The position numbers were made by a program, and so were the translations under genes. Shown here piece by piece: positions 33,805 through 41,027 of a DNA stretch of 50,410 bases; position 1 is the first letter of the stretch; every line of letters begins with the position of its first letter. The stretch lies in assembly GCA_964617375.1 (NCBI GenBank), contig CAZTXQ010000017.1:1-50410 (forward strand), in the 5' to 3' direction. This stretch comes from Firm-13 sp964617375 (GTDB lineage Bacteria > Bacillota > Clostridia > Saccharofermentanales > Saccharofermentanaceae). The notes beneath the pieces are model-generated. The model ran no database searches, had not been told where the DNA came from, and saw nothing but the letters and a program-made list of their open reading frames with translations.

Positions 33805-34818
33805 ATGAAGAGGAAAGTACAGTACCTGGCACTCGTTCTTATGAGCACAGTTCTTATGATGAATCTCGCATCCTGTTCCCGCGACTCTTTACCGATGTAT
33901 ACAACCGTTGCCGTATCGTCGGCTGAGACGGAGCCGGTTGTCACCGTGCCGCCGGAGACCATGAGCGCCCCTCAAGATACCGTACCCGAGGCGGAACCTG
34001 TTACGCTGCAGGATCTTCAAAAGGAACTGACACTGGCGAATTATCCAATCGTGGACGGGTCTACGGCAACGATTCCGCTCGCGATCGGTCTTGTGCAGAA
34101 GATTACCGGATGTACAGAGGCAGAGGCGGAAGAAACCATCGCGTTCAATACGACGGATAACAGCTATTACGCGATGGACAAGGGCAAGTCGGATCTCCTT
34201 CTCGTTTATCCGCCGGCCGCGCCGACGATCGCCGAGCTGGACGTCTTTAACAAGATGGACATGCGCGAGATCGGTCTTGACGCGCTCGTCTTCATCGTAA
34301 ACGAGGATAACCCGATCGATTCGCTGACCTCCGATCAGATTCGTGACATTTATAGCGGCAAGATTACCAACTGGTCCGAAGTCGGCGGAGAGGATATGGA
34401 AATAGTGCCGTTTCAGCGGCCGGAACTAAGCGGAAGCCAGACGCTTATGCTGACGCTGATGATGAAAGATACTGTAATGATGGCTCCTTCGACAGAGACG
34501 GTAGCGGCATCGATGGCGGACGTTATCGACGATATCGCGGCCTACAATAACAGTGCCAACGCGATCGGTTATTCCGTATATTATTATGCGAAAAACATGT
34601 ACGAACAACCCGGTCTGAAGTTCATCGCCGTAGACGGCGTACTGCCGTCTTCCGAAACGATAGGCAGCCGCGAGTACGGATATGGAAGCCCGTTTTACGC
34701 GGTCATTCCGCTGGATCCGGATCCCCTGGCCAGAGACATTATAGAATGGCTGCTGACCGACGACGGTCAGCAGCTCATAAAGGATATGGGATATGTGCCG
34801 ATCAAGTCGGTCGCATAA
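33805..34818 (+). CDS. PstS-family phosphate-binding lipoprotein, orphan paralogue
   Basis: 337 residues. Lipobox LASC after a standard signal peptide, a long Glu/Thr/Pro-rich linker, then a PstS-like domain: YPIVDGSTATIPLAIGLVQ, DIYSGKITNWSEVGGEDMEI and FQRPELSGSQTLMLTLM. The T-S/G-R segment that contacts phosphate in PstS reads differently here (PELSGSQ instead of EAASGTR), so the ligand may be changed. No permease or ATPase gene adjoins it. It may feed the PstCAB at 22437 or serve as a sensor. Followed by another lipoprotein gene. Confidence 0.85.
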   Translation: MKRKVQYLALVLMSTVLMMNLASCSRDSLPMYTTVAVSSAETEPVVTVPPETMSAPQDTVPEAEPVTLQDLQKELTLANYPIVDGSTATIPLAIGLVQKITGCTEAEAEETIAFNTTDNSYYAMDKGKSDLLLVYPPAAPTIAELDVFNKMDMREIGLDALVFIVNEDNPIDSLTSDQIRDIYSGKITNWSEVGGEDMEIVPFQRPELSGSQTLMLTLMMKDTVMMAPSTETVAASMADVIDDIAAYNNSANAIGYSVYYYAKNMYEQPGLKFIAVDGVLPSSETIGSREYGYGSPFYAVIPLDPDPLARDIIEWLLTDDGQQLIKDMGYVPIKSVA

Positions 34819-34872
34819 CGGTTAACGTCAGGTGTCGGAAAAGAAATATGCGCCTTGCGCGGAGAGTCTTCT

Positions 34873-36330
34873 ATGATCATGAAGAAAGTGCCCGTTGTCT
34901 CTTTTGTTCTTATCGCACTCATGCTCATGGCCGGCTGTGCCGGAAGAGATGTCACAATGCCGGATGAATTATCAAGGACCACATCTTCTAATAGCGACGT
35001 GACCGAAGCGACGGATACTTCTGCCGCATCCGAAATGACCCTTGCGGCGAGCACATCGGAAGCGACGGCTGTGGTTCTGACCCCCGTACCTTCGCCTGCG
35101 GCTTCCGCTTCTCTTAAGGATGGAGAATATCTTATTCTTCCAGGAGAAAGCGCATATTACAACGTTTTTGACAGCTCCGGCAAAGTCATCAGATCCTTTT
35201 TCTGCAATGACGTCTGGGACGAACCTTCGCCGGTCGGGGTCTATGACGAAACGATGCTGGCAAAATTCCAGTATCAAATTAACTACGAAACGGACGAGGT
35301 AATCCTTTATGACAAAAACGGTATCGAGGTCTGTGATATCAAGGATCCGTTTCCATCCGAAGAATATCAGGAGATCTGCGTAAAGGTCCTGAACGGCGAG
35401 ACGGTCATAGCCTATCAGGTAAGTTTATGGAACGAGGATTATACCGAATTACGGACGTCTGTCTATATTTACTTTGTTGCTCCGGACGGGACTATAAACG
35501 ATGTCTGCAAAGCGGTCGATCTTCCCGGGAAGCCGTTGGGTCTCATTGGCCGGAAGTATTTTATGGTATCTGTCATAAACTCAAGCGGGGCCGAGCCGAT
35601 CGATCTCTATGATTTTTCAGGCAATCTTGCGGATCATGGCATCGAGGTCATCCATGATTACCGGAATACGCTTTTCACTTCGGAAGCGGCCATGAGTATT
35701 TATATCGGTGACTACTACATCAAGGGACAACAGGTAATCGGGCCTGATTTAAAACCTGTCGAAGCGGATACCCTGGATAAGAACGGCCAATTGATTTGCG
35801 GAGTCGTTTACCATGTCAACGGGGTCGATTGCATCGCAAGCACCGATTATTACGATGGTTTGAATTATTTCGAAAACACGGATTCCCCGAACGCGAGGGT
35901 AGCCATTGGCTATAAAGGGGATACGGTATCCTTGAAAACCCAGGACTGGGAATTCTCGGCAGATCTGCCGGGATATTGTTTTGTTGGTTTAAACGAGAAT
36001 ACGATTGTGTTCATCGAGGGCGGAAGACTCCACTTTGTTTCCAGATCCACCGGGCAGGAGACAGCTGTGTTGGACAATGACCCCTACATCTCGATTGCCG
36101 GGCAATACGTGATCGTTTACGAGACTGGTGATACCGGGTTCTATATCCTCGACAAGGACGGTACCCGCCGTTACAGTTCTTCCGCGGCCACTGCGGAACC
36201 CACAGCAGGCGAATATATCGTTCTTCAAAGAGGTCCCTATATCGGTATCGCGGATCTCGACGGCAACTGGGTCCAAAAAGCGCTTACCTGGGAGCTGACA
36301 AGAGACCAGGAATACGAATACATGTATTAA
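34873..36330 (+). CDS. large lipoprotein of unknown function
   Basis: 485 residues from the ATG at 34873, with GGAGAG six bases upstream. Lipobox MAGC after a typical signal peptide; a Thr/Ser/Ala-rich linker to about residue 80 follows. The remainder is rich in short strand-turn units with aspartate and aromatic residues (YYNVFDSSGKVIRSFFCND, IGPDLKPVEADTLDKNGQ and FYILDKDGTRRYSS), which suggests a beta-propeller-like outer-surface domain (inference). No enzyme motif seen. It lies 54 bases after the orphan PstS-like gene and is probably co-transcribed. Confidence 0.75.
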   Translation: MIMKKVPVVSFVLIALMLMAGCAGRDVTMPDELSRTTSSNSDVTEATDTSAASEMTLAASTSEATAVVLTPVPSPAASASLKDGEYLILPGESAYYNVFDSSGKVIRSFFCNDVWDEPSPVGVYDETMLAKFQYQINYETDEVILYDKNGIEVCDIKDPFPSEEYQEICVKVLNGETVIAYQVSLWNEDYTELRTSVYIYFVAPDGTINDVCKAVDLPGKPLGLIGRKYFMVSVINSSGAEPIDLYDFSGNLADHGIEVIHDYRNTLFTSEAAMSIYIGDYYIKGQQVIGPDLKPVEADTLDKNGQLICGVVYHVNGVDCIASTDYYDGLNYFENTDSPNARVAIGYKGDTVSLKTQDWEFSADLPGYCFVGLNENTIVFIEGGRLHFVSRSTGQETAVLDNDPYISIAGQYVIVYETGDTGFYILDKDGTRRYSSSAATAEPTAGEYIVLQRGPYIGIADLDGNWVQKALTWELTRDQEYEYMY

Positions 36331-36406
36331 TTCGGGAGATTCGGGCGAAGATGTTTTTCGCGAAAAAGTGCACACGGCGATCAACGATACTTGATCATAT
36401 TCCGAC

Positions 36407-36435
36407 TTGCATCCGCACCGGAATTCTGATATACT
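36407..36435 (+). promoter_or_regulatory. promoter of tRNA-Gln
   Basis: TTGCAT (36407-36412) and TATACT (36430-36435) with a 17-base spacer, about 45 bases before the tRNA. Confidence 0.75.
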
Positions 36436-36487
36436 CGTCTGCGTTGGTTACGAGAGCACATGTGTCCAGAGCACGCTTGAGTTAGAT

Positions 36488-36561
36488 TGCCGAATAGTGT
36501 AACGGTAGCACGACTGCCTCTGGAGCAGTTTGTTGGGGTTCGAATCCCTATTCGGCAGCCA
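36488..36561 (+). tRNA. tRNA-Gln(CTG)
   Basis: Acceptor arms TGCCGAA (36488-36494) and TTCGGCA (36551-36557) pair fully; discriminator G and encoded CCA follow. The anticodon stem ACTGC/GCAGT closes the loop CUCUGGA, anticodon CUG for CAG codons. The T arm is GGGG-TTCGAAT-CCCT. 74 bases with CCA. Confidence 0.95.
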
Positions 36562-36562
36562 T

Positions 36563-36603
36563 GAAGTTCCCCTTCGCATCACGCGCGGGGGAGCTTCTTT
36601 TTT
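36563..36603 (+). terminator. intrinsic terminator of tRNA-Gln
   Basis: GAAGTTCCCC (36563-36572) pairs with GGGGAGCTTC (36588-36597), followed by six T. Confidence 0.85.
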
Positions 36604-36695
36604 GTCCTGCATTCTCCGTACTGCGGCCCTCGGATGTCCGGTTCATGCAGGCAGCGCAGGGGCGCTTCTCTTTTTGTTCTCCATTCTCCGGTATG
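36591..36695 (+). repeat. diverged direct repeat of the tRNA-Gln terminator region
   Basis: GAGCTTCTTTTTTGTC with CATTCTCCGTACTG (36591-36623) resembles GCGCTTCTCTTTTTGTTC with CATTCTCCGGTATG (36661-36695). A GGCAGC stretch before the second copy recalls the tRNA 3' end, so a second, decayed tRNA-terminator unit is likely. Confidence 0.55.
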
Positions 36696-36817
36696 CTTTA
36701 AGAAATGGGGCAGTCTCAGCGGAAGCATTCCTCTCCTAATCAGTCGGTCTGCTCTCGACGGCTCTGAAATCGGACATTTGGTACGAGGGCGGCGGGAGAA
36801 CAGATCATTTGTCAATG

Positions 36818-37017
36818 ATTACCCACCAAATCCGGGAAAATCGCCTTTTGGTGTGTAGATCAATGAGCAAAAATGAGTTAAATTGTCAATGATAATTAAC
36901 AAAATAATAGAATTGTGCTATTGCACATGTATATCAATGTGCGAAAATGCGATTTTTCATCTAAAATTACCCACCAAATACAAGAAATCTGTCTTTTGGT
37001 GTGTAGATCAATGAACA
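36818..37017. repeat. pair of 52-base hairpin repeats with TCAATG motifs
   Basis: Copies at 36818-36869 and 36966-37017 both start ATTACCCACCAAA and end TTTTGGTGTGTAGATCAATGA, with a variable centre of about 15 bases. The arms ACCCACCAAA and TTTTGGTGTGT can pair. TCAATG also occurs at 36812, 36887, 36934 and 37034, giving six in about 230 bases. The stretch 36606-37172 has no gene. Confidence 0.75.
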
Positions 37018-37172
37018 GGAATACAATAATTTGTCAATGAACACCTAAATTCCGCCTTATGCAAGCTGCAATCCCAAACCGGACACGAGGAAGGAGAATT
37101 GGGACACGCTAATCCCGTCGGTATGGACAAGATGAATTCCCTGCCGAACCGCTGAAGTCAGATAAACGACAT

Positions 37173-37214
37173 AAAAAGGGACTGTCTCTCAACTCGCGTC
37201 TTGAGACAGTCCCT
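37173..37214 (-). terminator. intrinsic terminator of adhE
   Basis: On the - strand AGGGACTGTCTCAA (37214-37201) pairs with 37190-37177 (two bases bulge), followed by five T. It lies 28 bases after the adhE stop. Confidence 0.88.
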
Positions 37215-37241
37215 GCTGTTTAAGGCGGTCAGGATTGAAAA

Positions 37242-39881
37242 TTACCAGATCTTTTCGAAAATTGTCTTGATCTCGGAGACGAGAGGAGCGCGGGGATTGG
37301 TTCCGGTGCACTGATCTTCGAACGCCTTGACGGAAAGTCCTTCAAGATCGCGGAAATAATCCTTCTCGGAGATCCCGTTCTCGGAAACGCGGATCGGGAT
37401 GTGAAGCTTCTCGTTCAGGTCACGGATCGCATCAACCAGAACAGCGACGCCTTCTTCGGTTGTGTTGAAGGGGAGACCGATATGCCTTGCGATTTCCGCA
37501 TACCTCTTGTCTGCGATGAATGTCTCATACTTCGGGAAGGAGACGAATTTTGTCGGTTTCTTCGCGTTGTACTCGATGACATACGGCAGAAGGATGGCGT
37601 TTGCACGGCCGTGCGGAATATGGAATTCGCCGCCGAGCTTATGTGCCATGGAGTGGTTGATGCCGAGGAAAGCGTTGGAGAAGGCCATACCGGCGATACA
37701 GGAGGCATTGTGCATCTTTTCGCGAGCCTTCTTGTTGCCGGGATTGTTATACGCTTCGATAAGGTTCTCGAAAACCAGCTTAATCGCATGCAGTGCCAGA
37801 CCGTCCGTATAGTCGGAGGCAAAGGTTGATACATATGCCTCAATCGCGTGTGTCAGGACGTCCATGCCGGTGTCGGCTGTGATGCTCTTCGGCACGGACA
37901 TAACGAAATCGGGATCGATAATCGCGACGTCGGGTGTCAGTTCGTAATCGGCCAGCGGGTATTTGATACTCGCTTCTTTGTCGGAAATAACGGCAAAGGA
38001 TGTAACCTCGGAACCGGTTCCGCTTGTGGTCGGAATCGCGACGAGCTTCGCCTTGCGGCCGAGCGTCGGGAATTTGACGATTCTCTTACGGATATCCATG
38101 AACTTCAGCGTGAGGGACTTGAAGTCCAGGTCCGGATTCTCATAGAACATCCACATGCCCTTCGCAGCATCCATCGAGGATCCGCCTCCTAAGGCGATGA
38201 TGACGTCCGGCTGGAATTTCTTCATCGCATCGACGCCGCGGTAGATGGTCTGGATGTCCGGATCGGGTTCGACGTCGGAGAAGATCTCGCAATGCACGTA
38301 TTCCTTGCGCTTTCTGAGGTAGTAGAGGATCTTGTCGACATAGCCGAACTTGACCATGGAAGGATCGGTGACGATGAATGCCTTCGTAATGTTCGGCATC
38401 TTTTCGAGATACTGCGTGGAATCAAACTCAAAGTAGATCTTCTCGGGGATCTTGAACCACTGCATATTCGTTCTCCTCTGGGCGACTCTTTTCTTGTTGA
38501 CAAGGTTAACCGCAGATACGTTGGAAGACGTGGAGTTCTTGCCGTAAGATCCGCAGCCCAGGGTCAGCGACGGCATGTTGGTATTGTAGATGTCGCCGAT
38601 CGCGCCGTGTGAGGAAGGGGAATTGATGATGAGACGGCTGGCCTTGAGGCGTGAGGCATAAGCGGCGCTGACCGTCCGGTCCTCGGCGTGAACGACGGCA
38701 GAGTGCCCTAAGCCGCCGAATTCGATGACGCTCTCGGCTGTCGAGATGCCTTCTTCGGTAGAGTCGACGATATAATAGGCAAGGATCGGGCTCAGCTTCT
38801 CGACGGACAGCGGGAAGGCGGCGCCTACACCGTGAAGTCTGGCAAGAAGGATTTTGGTGTTCTCGGGAACGTCGATTCCGGCTGAACGGGCAATGTCATG
38901 TGCGCTCTGTCCGACGATCGATGCGACGACTGCGGGTTTCGGGCCGGGCTTGATGACGGCCGCTTCGAGCTTCTTGATCTCGTCTTCATTTAAGAAAACG
39001 CAGGCGTTCTCCTTCATGAAAGCTTCGAATTCCGGAGCGATCTCGGAGTCTACGATGACCGACTGCTCCGATGCGCAGATCATGCCGTTGTCAAACGTCT
39101 TGGACATCATAAGGTCGGTCGCGGCGCGCTTCACATTCGCGGATTTATGGATATAGCAGGGGACGTTTCCGGGACCTACGCCGAGCGCGGGCTTGCCCGT
39201 GCTGTATGCGGACTGGACCATGCCGGATCCGCCCGTGGCAAGTACCATCGCGATGCCGGGATGATTCATCAGAATCGTCGTAGCATCAATCGAGGGTGTC
39301 TTGACCCACTGGATACAGTCAGCGGGAGCGCCGGCGGCGATTGCCGCATCGTACATGATTTTAGCGGCCATCGAGCTGCACTTCTGTGCGGAGGGATGGA
39401 AAGCAAAAATGATCGGGTTCCTTGTCTTGATGGAAATGAGGATCTTGAACATCGTCGTGGATGTGGGGTTTGTGACCGGGGTTACAGCGCAGACGACGCC
39501 GACCGGCTCGGCGATTTCCACATAGTCCTCATACTCGTTCTGTTCGATGACGCCGACGGTCTTGGACGCCTTGATGCTGTGATATACATATTCGGTCGCG
39601 AAAATATTCTTGGTTACCTTATCTTCAAAAACACCGCGTCCGGTCTCGTCGATGGCAGCACGCGCCAGCTTCAGATGTGCGTCGAGCCCCGCTTCGGACA
39701 TAGCCTTTACGATCGCGTCGATTTGATCCTGTTCCATGGTAAGAAATTTTTCGAGAGCCTTCTGACCGTTTTGGACGAGTTCGTCGATCTCTTTTGCGAT
39801 ATTGTTCGGTTCGGTCTGTGCCGGTACGGCCTGGTTCTCGGCGGGCTTGGCTCCGGATGATTTTGTCGATGCTGTAGCCAT
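37242..39881 (-). CDS. adhE: bifunctional acetaldehyde-CoA / alcohol dehydrogenase AdhE
   Basis: 879 residues, full AdhE length. Residues 45-450 form the CoA-acylating acetaldehyde dehydrogenase with catalytic Cys in DNGMICASEQS and the NAD site in VLATGGSGMVQ. Residues 470-879 form the iron-dependent alcohol dehydrogenase: IALGGGSSMDAAKGM, Fe ligands in DVLTHAIEAY and LGINHSMAHKLGGEFHIPHG. It turns acetyl-CoA into ethanol with two NADH, the main electron sink of many fermenting Clostridia, and usually forms filaments called spirosomes. The first 40 residues are an Ala/Ser/Gln-rich extension. GGAGG precedes the ATG; promoter at 39950-39978. Confidence 0.97.
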   Translation of the reverse strand: MATASTKSSGAKPAENQAVPAQTEPNNIAKEIDELVQNGQKALEKFLTMEQDQIDAIVKAMSEAGLDAHLKLARAAIDETGRGVFEDKVTKNIFATEYVYHSIKASKTVGVIEQNEYEDYVEIAEPVGVVCAVTPVTNPTSTTMFKILISIKTRNPIIFAFHPSAQKCSSMAAKIMYDAAIAAGAPADCIQWVKTPSIDATTILMNHPGIAMVLATGGSGMVQSAYSTGKPALGVGPGNVPCYIHKSANVKRAATDLMMSKTFDNGMICASEQSVIVDSEIAPEFEAFMKENACVFLNEDEIKKLEAAVIKPGPKPAVVASIVGQSAHDIARSAGIDVPENTKILLARLHGVGAAFPLSVEKLSPILAYYIVDSTEEGISTAESVIEFGGLGHSAVVHAEDRTVSAAYASRLKASRLIINSPSSHGAIGDIYNTNMPSLTLGCGSYGKNSTSSNVSAVNLVNKKRVAQRRTNMQWFKIPEKIYFEFDSTQYLEKMPNITKAFIVTDPSMVKFGYVDKILYYLRKRKEYVHCEIFSDVEPDPDIQTIYRGVDAMKKFQPDVIIALGGGSSMDAAKGMWMFYENPDLDFKSLTLKFMDIRKRIVKFPTLGRKAKLVAIPTTSGTGSEVTSFAVISDKEASIKYPLADYELTPDVAIIDPDFVMSVPKSITADTGMDVLTHAIEAYVSTFASDYTDGLALHAIKLVFENLIEAYNNPGNKKAREKMHNASCIAGMAFSNAFLGINHSMAHKLGGEFHIPHGRANAILLPYVIEYNAKKPTKFVSFPKYETFIADKRYAEIARHIGLPFNTTEEGVAVLVDAIRDLNEKLHIPIRVSENGISEKDYFRDLEGLSVKAFEDQCTGTNPRAPLVSEIKTIFEKIW

Positions 39882-39949
39882 AATTTCCTCCTGTAATGGT
39901 TTTCATTTCATTTTCGATGCTTTTCGAAATGCTTTCGTATTTCTTCTTA

Positions 39950-39978
39950 ATTGTAAGGCTGAAACCAATCGATGTAAA
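39950..39978 (-). promoter_or_regulatory. promoter of adhE
   Basis: On the - strand, TTTACA (39978-39973) and TACAAT (39955-39950) are 17 bases apart. In the leader, CATTTCGA and TCGAAAATG form an imperfect inverted repeat (39917-39940). I found no good Rex-type site (TTGTGA-N6-TCACAA), although Rex often controls adhE. Confidence 0.65.
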
Positions 39979-40089
39979 ATTATCGAATAGACAAAGATTA
40001 AGTGAAGCATGTCGGAATGTTTGGCGATTATGCAGATAAATATCTTTCAAACGATTTTCAGAACCGGTTCGTATACGACTATTTTACCG

Positions 40090-40161
40090 GGAAACAAAAA
40101 TCATTTGTTGACATTTCTGAAAAGAATTGGTAGTCTTCATAGCGGAAATAAAAATCATTTG
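40090..40161. promoter_or_regulatory. twin operator-like repeats upstream of the DeoR gene
   Basis: GGAAACAAAAATCATTTG (40090-40107) and GGAAATAAAAATCATTTG (40144-40161) match in 17 of 18 bases and lie exactly 54 bases apart, about five helix turns. The first copy touches a -35 box TTGACA (40108-40113), which has a weak -10 TAGTCT at 40131-40136. This fits repression by looping, with the DeoR protein encoded 39 bases downstream as likely ligand (inference). The 318-base gap between adhE and deoR holds nothing else. Confidence 0.6.
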
Positions 40162-40199
40162 CTAAAATGGAACTATGTAACAGGCTGCCGGAGGCATTC

Positions 40200-40994
40200 A
40201 TGATCAATCTTGAACGAAGAAAAAAAATACTGGAACTACTGGAAAAAGAAGGACAGGTCTCTACCATAAGACTCGAAGAACGTCTCGGCGTTACCGGAGC
40301 GACCATACGAAGCGATCTTCGCGATCTGGATCGGGAGGGTGCTATCGTACGTTTTCACGGCGGGGCGGCGCTGGCCGATCAGAGTCGTCTTAACTCGCCG
40401 AATGAGAATTATATGCGCAGATCGGTGATGCATGTTTCCGAGAAAATGGCGATCGGCAAAGAAGCCGCAAAGCTGGTTTCGGAGGGCGAGACGATCTTTA
40501 TTGATGCCAGTTCGACGACGTTTTATATGATTCCTTATATAAATCACCTGGAGAACTTGACAATAGTGACCAACGGCATTCATACTGCCATGGAGATTCA
40601 ACGCTATAGCAATTTTAAAACGGTTCTGGTTGGCGGCGTTCTTCGTCCGCACTCCGGAGCAATTGAAGGCCTTTTATGTGAGGATATGCTGAGAAGAATA
40701 AGCGGAGACAGTTATTTTGTTTCCGGAAACGGGTTCTCACTGGCATCCGGACTTACCGGCAACAATTTCTATGAACTGGAGCTCAAACGCCGCTTTTCGG
40801 ATAAATGCAAGAGGAGAATCGCATTGCTTGATTCCAGCAAGCTTTGCAATAATTCGACCTCAACCTTTATTTCGAGTGAGCAGCTTGATGTATTAATAAC
40901 CGATTCCGGTATTTTGCCGGATCAGGTCCGTAGGATCCGCGAAGCCGGCATTGAAATTATTGTTGCCGAGAAGGACACCGAAGATCAGAACTGA
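40200..40994 (+). CDS. DeoR/GlpR family transcriptional regulator
   Basis: 264 residues from the ATG at 40200, with GGAGG seven bases upstream; an earlier in-frame ATG at 40167 has no ribosome site. N-terminal winged helix-turn-helix: RRKKILELLEKEGQVSTIRL, then LGVTGATIRSDLRDL and IVRFHGGA, the classic DeoR start. The C-terminal sugar-phosphate-sensing domain of the ribose-5-phosphate isomerase fold includes TIFIDASSTTFYM and NGFSLASGLTG. The effector is probably a phosphorylated sugar or polyol. No sugar operon adjoins; a helicase gene follows after 33 bases, so they may be co-transcribed. Confidence 0.9.
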   Translation: MINLERRKKILELLEKEGQVSTIRLEERLGVTGATIRSDLRDLDREGAIVRFHGGAALADQSRLNSPNENYMRRSVMHVSEKMAIGKEAAKLVSEGETIFIDASSTTFYMIPYINHLENLTIVTNGIHTAMEIQRYSNFKTVLVGGVLRPHSGAIEGLLCEDMLRRISGDSYFVSGNGFSLASGLTGNNFYELELKRRFSDKCKRRIALLDSSKLCNNSTSTFISSEQLDVLITDSGILPDQVRRIREAGIEIIVAEKDTEDQN

Positions 40995-41027
40995 GGCGCT
41001 GTAGCCGTCTCGCAGTCAGGAGAAACA

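Noticed and set aside
37173..37214. Relation between the adhE and helicase terminators as a mobile repeat
   Set aside because: Both contain GACTGTCTC-type arms, but only about ten bases agree and each fits its own gene end.
39147..39860. 237-codon frame antisense to adhE
   Set aside because: Shadow of the adhE gene with no ribosome site.
39882..40199. Rex binding site before adhE
   Set aside because: No TTGTGA-N6-TCACAA-like sequence found; only weak AT-rich matches.
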